Assembly: GCA_002343075.1 (NCBI GenBank)
Contig: DDRH01000022.1
Location: forward strand, 1-64,000
Source: Phycisphaerales bacterium UBA2421
GTDB taxonomy: Bacteria; Planctomycetota; Phycisphaerae; Tepidisphaerales; Tepidisphaeraceae
DNA length: 64,000 nt
Direction: 5' to 3'
Positions 1 through 6,820 of this stretch are shown one piece after another. Under the pieces are notes generated by a model, which saw nothing but the letters and a program-made list of their open reading frames with translations, was not told the DNA's origin and did not search any database. The translations under genes and the position numbers were made by a program. Every line of letters starts with the position of its first letter. The first letter of the stretch is position 1.

Positions 1-692
1 ACTGGGTGCGACCGGTGCGGCTGGAGAAGTTGACGAACTGCACAATTCGCGGGGCGCTGATCCGAGGGCCGTTCGCCAGCGTGGACGGCGATGGAAGTGA
101 GAAGTCATCGCTTCACCTCGACCGGTGCCGGCTGATGTACGACGAGGCGGATACCATCATCACCAACAGCGATGGGTTCTGGCAGCGAACGGACTGCACA
201 GACTTTAACTGCGTACCGGTGTCGAATCGTAGCAACTCGTCGCTGCTGATGCGGCAGACGTGGGAAAGCGGAACGACTGACTATGCCGGGCTGAAGATGG
301 AAGTTGTCGACACCGCTTCTTCGTCTGAATCAAAACTGCTGGATATCCGCGTGGGCGACTCTTTTGGTGAACTGGTTCCCACCGCGTCGATCGACAAGTC
401 GGGTGAGTTATTCGTTAAAGCGCTGGAAGTGGACGGTGTGTTCTTCGTCGATTTTGATGGCGATGTAACGATGTCGCCGGCGAATGCCACGCTCGATGTG
501 AACGGCGGCGACATTGTCGGCGCTGAGAATCTTTCGGTTTCCAATCTGACAATTACCGGCAGCATCGCCGCAAACCAGTTGCTCGCCTCCCCCGCGACCG
601 CCAGCGGCGCGCCGACGTTTCGCGCCATGGCGACGGCGGATGTGCCGACAGCGGCGCGGACGATTCAGATTTCGCGCCCATCGGTACGGTGA
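1..692 (+). CDS. Phage tail-fibre-like / beta-helical structural protein (5' end outside window)
   Basis: The frame is open from the left edge, so the N-terminus lies outside the window; the GTG at position 6 is the first possible start inside it but is probably internal. About 228 residues are visible. They are rich in Ser, Thr, Asp and Gly, without a signal peptide or membrane segment. Near the C-terminus a stretch reads GAPTFRAMATADVPTA, which closely resembles the linker found in many phage tail-fibre and tail-collar proteins (PTFRALVAADIP type). From this I infer a structural adhesin or tail protein, not an enzyme. The frame ends at TGA 690-692, while the next frame, open through the same region, carries the rest of a similar protein (689-1075). 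Either the two are coupled genes or one gene has been split by a frameshift near 650-660. Confidence 0.55.
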   Translation, partial: WVRPVRLEKLTNCTIRGALIRGPFASVDGDGSEKSSLHLDRCRLMYDEADTIITNSDGFWQRTDCTDFNCVPVSNRSNSSLLMRQTWESGTTDYAGLKMEVVDTASSSESKLLDIRVGDSFGELVPTASIDKSGELFVKALEVDGVFFVDFDGDVTMSPANATLDVNGGDIVGAENLSVSNLTITGSIAANQLLASPATASGAPTFRAMATADVPTAARTIQISRPSVR

Positions 693-1075
693 ACGCATCG
701 TCGTCGTTCCTCCTGCCGCCGGTGCCGGGGTTGGCGGGTACGGTCACCGGGGCGCGGATTGTAGTGGCGGGCGCGGTTGGAGGGGCCGGCACACGGTACT
801 GGACGTTTCAGATCATCAACAAAGGAACCGGCGGTTCGGGAACGACGCAGGTGTTGGCTGCAACGGACGCGAATACAACCAAGTCGAGCACTGGCATCAA
901 CGGCGGCGCGGGCCTGACTGCGTATGCGTTGGCGGCGTTCACCCTGAACGGCACCACGGCAAACCGCAACGTGACGGCGGGGCAGACGCTGCTGCTGGAG
1001 ATTACAAAAACGCTGATGCCGGATGATCTGATTGATGCGGTGGTTGAGATTGACCTTGAAATCACCGGGGTGTAG
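689..1075 (+). CDS. C-terminal part of the tail-fibre-like protein, or a small coupled structural protein
   Basis: A 128-residue frame begins with GTG overlapping the TGA of the preceding gene by two bases. The protein is Gly, Ala and Thr rich (for example GGAGTRYWTFQIINKGTG), has no cysteine and reads like a beta-sandwich head domain of a tail fibre or phage decoration protein. The same frame stays open well upstream and would read ADDSDFAPIGTVNASSS, a natural continuation of DVPTAA in the previous frame. A single fused product of about 350 residues after a -1 shift is therefore as plausible as two proteins. No Shine-Dalgarno sequence precedes the GTG. The function is inferred from composition only. 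Confidence 0.5.
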   Translation: MNASSSFLLPPVPGLAGTVTGARIVVAGAVGGAGTRYWTFQIINKGTGGSGTTQVLAATDANTTKSSTGINGGAGLTAYALAAFTLNGTTANRNVTAGQTLLLEITKTLMPDDLIDAVVEIDLEITGV

Positions 1076-1212
1076 GCGGGTGCGGGGTGATGTTAAACCA
1101 GTGTCAGAATTGATTGAGGGGCAGCCAATGCTAGGATCATTGCCCAAACTGGATTTGCCGTGCATTGGGCGATAGACTTCGATTTGGTGTAACTGCTGAT
1201 ACAACTTGGCTT

Positions 1213-1218
1213 TATAAT
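1213..1218 (+). promoter_or_regulatory. Candidate -10 box TATAAT upstream of the ABC-2 permease
   Basis: A perfect TATAAT lies 14 bases before the ATG at 1233. No good -35 hexamer sits 16-18 bases upstream; TTGGTG at 1184-1189 is too far. The rest of the 1076-1232 gap shows nothing recognisable. Confidence 0.35.
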
Positions 1219-1232
1219 GCATCGCAACCGCT

Positions 1233-2156
1233 ATGTATCGAACCTTCATCATTGCTCGGCACACGTTTCGCGAGTCGGTTGGGCAGCCGATCTATTCGCT
1301 CCTGCTTGGCATTGGGGCTGCGGTGTTGATGGTGTTTGCGATGCTGCCGTTCTTCACTCTTGGCGAAGACGCGGTGATGTATAAGGCCGTTGGGCTGGAT
1401 GTGATCCTGCTTCCTGTGCTGGTGGCGACGCTTTTTGCGACCAGCAAGTCGATTTATGAAGAGATTGAAGACCGCACGATGCTCACGCTGATGAGCAAGC
1501 CGGTGAAGCGGTGGGAAGTGCTGCTGGGTAAATATCTCGGCATTATCACGTCGGCGTTGCTGGCGGTGCTGGTGCTGGGGTTGATCATGGGGCTTTGCAT
1601 CTGGTTTCGGGTGCCGACGGATTATCAGCTTAGCACGCGCAGCGTGGATGAAGGCGAGATCAATACCATTCGCGCCTATCGCATGATGCACCTGCTGGGT
1701 GTTATCCCCAGCCTGCTGACGACGTGGATGCAGATTTCGGTGCTGGCGGCGGTGAGTGTGGCGATCAGCACGCGGGTGTCGCTGGTGGTGAACCTTCCGG
1801 TGGTGATCCTGCTTTACATTGCGGGCAATCTCACGCGGTTTCTCGATCTTGCGGTGGCAAACCGAGGCGGGGTGTCGCGGGCGGCAGCGGAGGTCATTAA
1901 CAGTGTGCTGCCTTATCTGAGCCTTTTTGATATTCGGGGGCAGAGTGTCTACGCGAAAGTGCGCTGGGGAGAGACGTTTGCGGGCATTTCGATGCCGAGA
2001 AGCGTGTTTTCCGGCGACCTAAATGCCGTCTGGCTGAGCAGCATCTGGGCCGACACCGGCATGAGCCTGCTCTACGCCGCCTGCTATGCGACGGCGGCGC
2101 TGGCGGTGGGAATGCTGCTCTTCGAGTCGCGCGAACTCGGCGGCGCGGAAGGGTGA
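1233..2156 (+). CDS. ABC-2 type transporter permease
   Basis: This 307-residue integral membrane protein has about six hydrophobic segments, near residues 19-41, 53-69, 104-125, 154-180, 182-201 and 279-298. A cytoplasmic stretch, IYEEIEDRTMLTLMSKPVKR (about residues 77-96), is the typical signature of ABC-2 permeases (IxxEIExxTxxTLLSxPxxR). Such permeases pair with a separate ATPase to export polysaccharides, lipids or drugs, or to assemble surface machinery. No ATPase gene lies beside it, so the partner must be encoded elsewhere and the substrate cannot be stated. The gene ends just before a bidirectional terminator. The start is the first ATG after a TATAAT box and gives the usual short N-terminal cytoplasmic segment. 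Confidence 0.8.
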   Translation: MYRTFIIARHTFRESVGQPIYSLLLGIGAAVLMVFAMLPFFTLGEDAVMYKAVGLDVILLPVLVATLFATSKSIYEEIEDRTMLTLMSKPVKRWEVLLGKYLGIITSALLAVLVLGLIMGLCIWFRVPTDYQLSTRSVDEGEINTIRAYRMMHLLGVIPSLLTTWMQISVLAAVSVAISTRVSLVVNLPVVILLYIAGNLTRFLDLAVANRGGVSRAAAEVINSVLPYLSLFDIRGQSVYAKVRWGETFAGISMPRSVFSGDLNAVWLSSIWADTGMSLLYAACYATAALAVGMLLFESRELGGAEG

Positions 2157-2160
2157 TTGG

Positions 2161-2180
2161 CTGAAGGCTGAAATCTGAAA
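2161..2180. repeat. Short text-like repeat (GGCTGAAATCTGAAA type)
   Basis: The gap after the permease holds CTGAAGGCTGAAATCTGAAA, an internally repetitive string (CTGAAG, CTGAAA, CTGAAA). I recognise this style as a dispersed intergenic repeat of planctomycete genomes, but only this copy is visible here. It precedes the terminator hairpin at 2200. Confidence 0.35.
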
Positions 2181-2190
2181 GACGAATGTC

Positions 2191-2224
2191 AAAAAAAGTG
2201 GCAGCCGTCGTGGCTGCCTTTTTT
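2191..2224. terminator. Bidirectional intrinsic terminator
   Basis: The stem is GGCAGCC (2200-2206) with GGCTGCC (2212-2218) around a 5-base loop. It is flanked by seven A on the left (2191-2197) and six T on the right (2219-2224), so it can stop the permease transcript on the plus strand and the oxidoreductase transcript on the minus strand. Confidence 0.85.
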
Positions 2225-2251
2225 ATCCTAAACCGTTCTGCCCCCATCCCT

Positions 2252-3286
2252 TCATATCGCCACGCTCCTGCCGGATTCTGCGCTTTTGTAGATTGCTTCA
2301 ATCATTTCCATGAGCGTGACGCCTTCGCTGGCGCCGATGGCGGGGTTGGACTTTCCCAGGATGCATTCGCGAAAGTGGCGCATGAGCGCTGCATGGCCGG
2401 CGAGCCTCGGCGGCTTAAGCTGGGTGGGCTTGGACTGGCCCTTGGCATCGAACTGACGATAAATCACTGGGCCGTTGGGCGTATAGACATCGACGCAGCC
2501 GGCATCGCCGAAGGCACGGCAAAGGGTGCCCTGCTGCTGTGGAGGCTGGTTGAGCGCCCAGCTTGCGGCCAGTTCGAGGGTGGCCCCGGTTTCAAACCTG
2601 ATCATGGCAAACGCGGCGTCTTCAACATCGACATCGGTGGGGTGGCCGTCGGGGGCGAGCTTGCGGTGTGTCACGGCGAAGATGGTGGTTGGCTTGGGTT
2701 GATCGAGAAGAAACCACGCAAGATCGAGCATGGAGATGCCGACATCGATCATCGCGCCGCCGCCGGACTCGGCTTTGCGTGTGAACCAGCCAGTGCCGAT
2801 GGGGACGCCGCGCGTTCGCAGCCATGAGGATCGGACATGATAGACGCCGCCGGCATAATGCTTGCCGATCGCCAGGCGTGCGGCCTGCTCTGCGGCGCCA
2901 AATCGGCGTTGAAAGCCATAGAGGACGGTCCTGCCCGCCTTCACGGCCGCGGCCGAGATTTTTCGAGCATCTTTCACCGTGCCGGCGGGGGGGCGTTCGA
3001 TCAGGACGTGCTTTCCGGCTTTCAGCGCGGCGCAGGCGACTGCGGCGTGGAGATGATTGGGCAGGGCGATGGTAACTGCGTCGACGTCGGCTGATTTGAT
3101 GAGCGATTCGGCGTCTTCAAACTCTTTTGCGCCGCTGAACTCGGCCATAACGGCGCGTCGGCGGTCGGGAATGAGGTCGGCGACTGAGGTCACACGGTAA
3201 CCGCCGCTCTGCCTGGCACCTTCGGCGTGTTTCTTTCCGGGCCAACCGGCACCGATGATGCCGAGACGAATGGATTGGGACGACAT
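2252..3286 (-). CDS. Gfo/Idh/MocA family NAD(P)-dependent oxidoreductase
   Basis: The 344-residue protein has an N-terminal Rossmann fold (RLGIIGAGWPGKKHAE, about residues 7-22), followed by ADVDAVTIALPNHLH and the family motif GKHVLIERPPAGT, where E-R/K-P normally carries the catalytic Lys. Here the residue before the first Pro is Arg, not the usual Lys, which may alter or weaken catalysis. The C-terminal alpha/beta domain contains GGGAMIDVGISMLDLAWFLL, the usual substrate-domain helix. Members oxidise or isomerise sugars and sugar derivatives in the cytoplasm. The chosen ATG has an AGGAG seven bases upstream; a longer frame back to 3337 lacks this. It stands alone, convergent with the ABC permease. 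A substrate cannot be assigned. Confidence 0.85.
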   Translation of the reverse strand: MSSQSIRLGIIGAGWPGKKHAEGARQSGGYRVTSVADLIPDRRRAVMAEFSGAKEFEDAESLIKSADVDAVTIALPNHLHAAVACAALKAGKHVLIERPPAGTVKDARKISAAAVKAGRTVLYGFQRRFGAAEQAARLAIGKHYAGGVYHVRSSWLRTRGVPIGTGWFTRKAESGGGAMIDVGISMLDLAWFLLDQPKPTTIFAVTHRKLAPDGHPTDVDVEDAAFAMIRFETGATLELAASWALNQPPQQQGTLCRAFGDAGCVDVYTPNGPVIYRQFDAKGQSKPTQLKPPRLAGHAALMRHFRECILGKSNPAIGASEGVTLMEMIEAIYKSAESGRSVAI

Positions 3287-3420
3287 GCAACTCCTTTTGC
3301 GGAGGGTGACCGTATCGCCGATCGCGCGGTTTCTCAATACACGCCGTGTTCCGCGGCGTGCGCTGGACTCATGCCCCCGGCTTGGCGGATGGGGTGGCTT
3401 CCCTTAAAGTCAGGCGTGGA

Positions 3421-4203
3421 ATGGCCGAGTTAACGCGCGAAAAGTTCTACGATCAGGTGGTGAAGATCATCCGCGGGAAGTTTCCGCTGGTGAAGCTTTC
3501 GCGCGCCGAGCAGGAGTTTTCGCTGCGGATGAACGGGCATGTGGCGTCGCTGGAGAATCTGTTTCGCGCGTCGGTGCTCCGGCCGGAGGAAATGCAGCGG
3601 CATGTCGAGCGGTGGGCGCTGGAGTTGCTCCGTGCGGCGGAGGGGTCGCCGGACCAGACGGCCGACTATCAGGAGGTGGCCGATCGGATCATGCCGCTGC
3701 TGGTTACCGCCCCTCCGGAGGTGCATTCAGCGCAGACCTCGATGGTGTCGCAGCCCCTGGTGGGTGAGCTTTCGATTGCCTATGTGATCGATAGCGACCG
3801 TGCGATGAGCTATATCCCGACCTCCGCGCTTTCCCGCTGGCAGGTGGACATAGATCAACTGCACGACAAGGCGATCGAAAATCTCGTGGCCCGAAGCGAG
3901 CAACTGCAGGCCCACGCCGCCGCCGACGAGCAGGGAAATGTGAACCTGATCTTGTTTCAGACGATGGACGGCTATGACGCCACTCGTTTGCTGCTCCCAA
4001 GCCTGCACGATCGGCTCAGAGAGCACCTGGGCAGCCCGTTTGTGGCGGGTGTTCCGAACCGGGATATCCTGCTCTGTTTTCGTAACGAACAGGAGAATCT
4101 TGCCCGGCTGAAATCGCAGATTGGCGAGGATTATCGCGGCATGCCCAACAGTATCAGCGAAAAACTGCTGCTGGTCACCGCCGATGGGATTGCGCCCTAT
4201 TGA
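3421..4203 (+). CDS. DUF1444 (YtpQ-like) protein
   Basis: This cytoplasmic protein of 260 residues starts MAELTREKFYDQVVKIIRGKFP and ends with LLLVTADGIAPY. It carries the conserved features of the DUF1444 family: a helical N-terminal part with LSLENLFR-like text (VASLENLFRASVLRPEE), and a central YVIDSDRAMSYIP segment. The family is widespread in Firmicutes and Planctomycetes but has no established biochemical role. The ATG at 3421 was preferred over an in-frame start at 3346 because homologues begin near this residue. The Shine-Dalgarno match (GGCGTGGA) is weak. It is transcribed in the same direction as the deacetylase 69 bases downstream, so the two may share a transcript. Confidence 0.75.
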   Translation: MAELTREKFYDQVVKIIRGKFPLVKLSRAEQEFSLRMNGHVASLENLFRASVLRPEEMQRHVERWALELLRAAEGSPDQTADYQEVADRIMPLLVTAPPEVHSAQTSMVSQPLVGELSIAYVIDSDRAMSYIPTSALSRWQVDIDQLHDKAIENLVARSEQLQAHAAADEQGNVNLILFQTMDGYDATRLLLPSLHDRLREHLGSPFVAGVPNRDILLCFRNEQENLARLKSQIGEDYRGMPNSISEKLLLVTADGIAPY

Positions 4204-4272
4204 TCTCTGATCAATCGAAATGGCGCGGCGGTTTTTCAAACTTTTCTGCTTGAGAGTACCGATAAAACAGCC

Positions 4273-5214
4273 ATGGTCGCACATGGCGTGATGTTTCATC
4301 ATTTCCACGACGATTGCCATGCACCGGGGCAAGGCTCGATTGGCGCCGGTGAGCTGGTGGCGATGATTGAATCGATCGGCCGCAAGAAGATTCTGCCGGC
4401 CCATGAGTGGCTCGAGCGCGCGGGACGCAACATGCTGCAGGCCGATGATATCTGCCTGACATTCGACGACTCGCTTCGGTGCCAGTTTGATATTGCGGTG
4501 CCGGTGCTGCGCGATCTTAACATCAGCGCGTTTTTCTTTGTTCACACCTTGGTGCTTTCGGGTCAATTGGAGATGCTGGAAGTTTACCGGCACTTCCGCA
4601 TGACGCGATTTCGATCGGTCGAGGCGTTTTACGAAGCGTTCTACGAAGTCGTCGCCAAGACCAGTAACAGCCACCGCGTGCGGCAGGCGCTGTTGCGATT
4701 TAACCCGAGAGAATATCTGTCCGAGTACGCCTTCTATACCGCGGCCGATCGCAAATTTCGGTTTGTTCGCGATGAAGTCCTCGGGCCGGAAGCGTATCAC
4801 GCAGTGATGCAGGGCATGGTGGCAGCCCATGAATTCGATGCCGCAGCGGTGGGACGGCGGCTATGGATGAACTCGGAGCAGATTCGACAACTGCACAGCG
4901 AAGGGCATGTGATCGGCCTGCACTCGCATACGCACCCCGCGCGCATGAAGCGGCTCAGCCCGCAGCAGCAGCGGGATGAGTATTATGAGAATTTCCGCTA
5001 TGTGCGGCATCTGACAGGGGTTGCGCCGCGGGCGATGTCGCATCCTGGCAATTCATATTCTCCCTATACGCTCGCGATTTTGCGACAGTTGGGCATCCGC
5101 ATCGGCTTTCGGGCAAACATGGCCCAACAAGACTACTGCCCGCTGGAACTCCCCCGCGAAGATCATTCCAACCTGATCGCCCGCAGCGTGCCCGCCAGCG
5201 CCGTCGCGGCGTAA
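4273..5214 (+). CDS. NodB-like polysaccharide deacetylase
   Basis: The 313-residue protein has the NodB homology motifs of carbohydrate esterase family 4: motif 1 ICLTFDDS (about residues 60-67, the catalytic base and metal-binding Asp pair) and motif 2 GLHSHTHPARM (about 215-225, the two metal-binding His). Late motifs are present as SHPGNSY (about 256-262). Such enzymes remove N- or O-acetyl groups from surface polysaccharide, chitooligomers or peptidoglycan. There is no signal peptide, so it may act on a cytoplasmic lipid-linked precursor. A long helical insertion between motifs 1 and 2 (roughly residues 90-200) is unusual compared with minimal NodB domains but common in the subfamily that modifies nucleotide-sugar-derived glycans. 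It follows the DUF1444 gene. Confidence 0.8.
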   Translation: MVAHGVMFHHFHDDCHAPGQGSIGAGELVAMIESIGRKKILPAHEWLERAGRNMLQADDICLTFDDSLRCQFDIAVPVLRDLNISAFFFVHTLVLSGQLEMLEVYRHFRMTRFRSVEAFYEAFYEVVAKTSNSHRVRQALLRFNPREYLSEYAFYTAADRKFRFVRDEVLGPEAYHAVMQGMVAAHEFDAAAVGRRLWMNSEQIRQLHSEGHVIGLHSHTHPARMKRLSPQQQRDEYYENFRYVRHLTGVAPRAMSHPGNSYSPYTLAILRQLGIRIGFRANMAQQDYCPLELPREDHSNLIARSVPASAVAA

Positions 5215-5358
5215 GCCAGAGCGGGTCCTGGCGTCGTTTGCTGCTCACGATTGAAGCCTTCGCCGCCGGGTTTGTTTCCCGGACATTTGATCGTTGAACG
5301 GGACAGTTCCTTGCACCCTTCGGCACCGCGCGGCAAGCTGTTGAGTGCGGAGGACCTC

Positions 5359-6147
5359 ATGCAGGAAGCGACTCAGCCCTACACAGTTTCCAACGACATC
5401 ATCGGTGATGCGCCGGCGCTACAATCGCGGTTGTCAGCAGATGGCTATTTGTTCTTTAAGGGTTGCGGGCCGAAGGAAAAGCTGCTTGCCGCGCGGCGCG
5501 ACGTCGCGGGGTTGCTGACCGCCGCCGGCTGGATCGACCCGCGCGACCCGATGTCCACCCGCTGGAGCGGTGCCGGGCCTTACACGGAGGGCGAGCAGGC
5601 TTACATGGATGTGTACCGAAAGATCATCCATCTGCCGTCATTCAAGGCCGTGCCGGAAGATTCGGTTTTCATGCAACTCATGAGCAAGATCGTCGGCGGG
5701 GATGCGATGTTGCATCGGCTTCGGATCGGGCGCATCACTTTCCCCAGCAATACCGGGCAAACGACAGCGGCGCATCAGGATTTTCACTATATTCGCGGCA
5801 CGCCGGCGACTTACACGGTCTGGCAACCCCTGGGCGATTGCCCGCTCGATCTCGGCCCGCTGACGGTATTGCCCGCCACGCATACGAAGGGTTTCATCGA
5901 GCACAGCGAGGACAAGAGCAAAAAATATGCATCAATGGGCCTCACTGAAGCTCAACTCCCGGCATCGGGGCCTTGGCTGTGTAATGATTTTGAGCTGGGC
6001 GACTTCGTGCTGTTTCACTCATACACAATTCATAAGGCCCTGCCCAACCTCACGTCGGACCGCCTGCGGTTGAGCACCGATAACCGCTTTCAGAAGGCCG
6101 GCGACTCGATCAGCGAGGTTTCACAGGGGACGCACTACAACTTGTAG
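5359..6147 (+). CDS. Phytanoyl-CoA dioxygenase (PhyH) family Fe(II)/2-oxoglutarate oxygenase
   Basis: The protein has 262 residues and a double-stranded beta-helix core. The metal-binding facial triad is visible: HQDFH (about residues 140-144, His-x-Asp) and a distal His in YTIHKALPN (about 223-231). An Arg eight to twelve residues later (SDRLRLSTDNRF) would bind 2-oxoglutarate. PhyH members hydroxylate lipids, amino acids or small natural products, and the substrate here is not predictable. The ATG at 5359 follows a strong GCGGAGGA (5347-5354) with ideal spacing. An upstream in-frame start at 5251 would add a low-complexity leader without a ribosome site. It is the last gene of a co-directional run with the deacetylase. 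Confidence 0.8.
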   Translation: MQEATQPYTVSNDIIGDAPALQSRLSADGYLFFKGCGPKEKLLAARRDVAGLLTAAGWIDPRDPMSTRWSGAGPYTEGEQAYMDVYRKIIHLPSFKAVPEDSVFMQLMSKIVGGDAMLHRLRIGRITFPSNTGQTTAAHQDFHYIRGTPATYTVWQPLGDCPLDLGPLTVLPATHTKGFIEHSEDKSKKYASMGLTEAQLPASGPWLCNDFELGDFVLFHSYTIHKALPNLTSDRLRLSTDNRFQKAGDSISEVSQGTHYNL

Positions 6148-6213
6148 CCTGCTGGGATATCGAATTGACGGGTTTGGGTTTCTCAGCCTGCGCAGCGTGG
6201 GTACAGCGATAAC

Positions 6214-6408
6214 ATGACGCAAGCAGCGCTCAAAGAGACCCTGAAATCAGCATTGATTGAGTCTACCCGGGAAAATCGCGCGTTGTTCGCCGACTTGTTT
6301 GCCGAGGTGCTCGAAGATGCTGCACTGGCTACGGCGATTCGAGAAGGTGCAAAGAGCAAGCCTGTATCGCGCGCGAAGTTTATGACGGCCCTTCGGAGCA
6401 AGCGGTGA
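6214..6408 (+). CDS. Antitoxin of a RelE-type toxin-antitoxin pair
   Basis: This small acidic, helical protein of 64 residues contains ENRALFADLFAEVLEDAALA followed by AIREG, the characteristic text of short antitoxins that accompany RelE/ParE-superfamily toxins (ENRELFxDIFAEVLEDxALAxAIREG). It has no separate DNA-binding domain that I can see. The stop codon overlaps the GTG start of the toxin gene (GTGA), the usual translational coupling of such operons. The antitoxin frame is intact even though the toxin that follows is broken. Function is inferred from family resemblance and gene order. Confidence 0.75.
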   Translation: MTQAALKETLKSALIESTRENRALFADLFAEVLEDAALATAIREGAKSKPVSRAKFMTALRSKR

Positions 6409-6671
6409 AGGTCAGGTTTCTCGCCAGCATTGAGCGAGATCTGCGCCGGCTTCGCGATGGAAGAATCCGCAGCCAAGTTGCATCCGTCATCGAGCGCGGT
6501 GAAGCGGCCGTGGACTAGTCGGAGTTGACCCACCTCAAACGGCTTGCCGGCCACCGAGACTTGTATCGCATTCGGGTCGGAGACTGGCGGCCGGGTTTGG
6601 TCATGGCCGGCAGTACGGTTGTTTTTGCTCGATGCCTTCACCGGCGTGAGATTTACCGGTACTTTCCTTGA
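6405..6671 (+). pseudogene. RelE/ParE-family toxin, inactivated by an in-frame amber codon
   Basis: Reading from the GTG that overlaps the antitoxin stop gives VKVRFLASIERDLRRLRDG, then a TAG at 6516-6518. The same frame continues as SELTHLKRLAGHRDLYRIRV with GDWRPGLVM and LHRREIYRYFP, ending in TGA at 6669-6671. Together this is a complete RelE-type toxin of about 88 codons: the central LKRLxGHRDxYRIRVGDxR and the C-terminal HRREIYRYFP are the most conserved parts of the family. Family members normally have a Leu at the position of the stop (DLSELxxLKxL), so a single T-to-A change (TTG to TAG) would explain it. The product would end after 37 residues, before the RNA-binding core, and should be inactive. 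Confidence 0.8.
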
Positions 6672-6820
6672 TCGTGGGCCGCGGGCGGAAACGCGCGGTC
6701 TTTTCCCGGCGGGGGCGACTACAATCCTTTCCTGTAGGTGCCTCGGAACTTGTCGGCGTTTCTGGCGTCGATAAGGTGATGGTGTGCCGCGGGTGCGATG
6801 GCCGTATTTGGAGTTTGAGA

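Noticed and set aside
1-1075. Programmed -1 frameshift like that of phage tail assembly genes
   Set aside because: No X-XXY-YYZ slippery heptamer or downstream structure was found near the frame transition. A mutation or a gene overlap is simpler.
3727-4830. Minus-strand frame of 367 codons across the DUF1444 and deacetylase genes
   Set aside because: It spans two well-supported genes on the opposite strand and has no recognisable domain.
6516-6518. TAG as a recoded (pyrrolysine or suppressed) codon in the toxin gene
   Set aside because: Nothing in the window hints at amber recoding. The position is a Leu in the family and a single mutation explains it.
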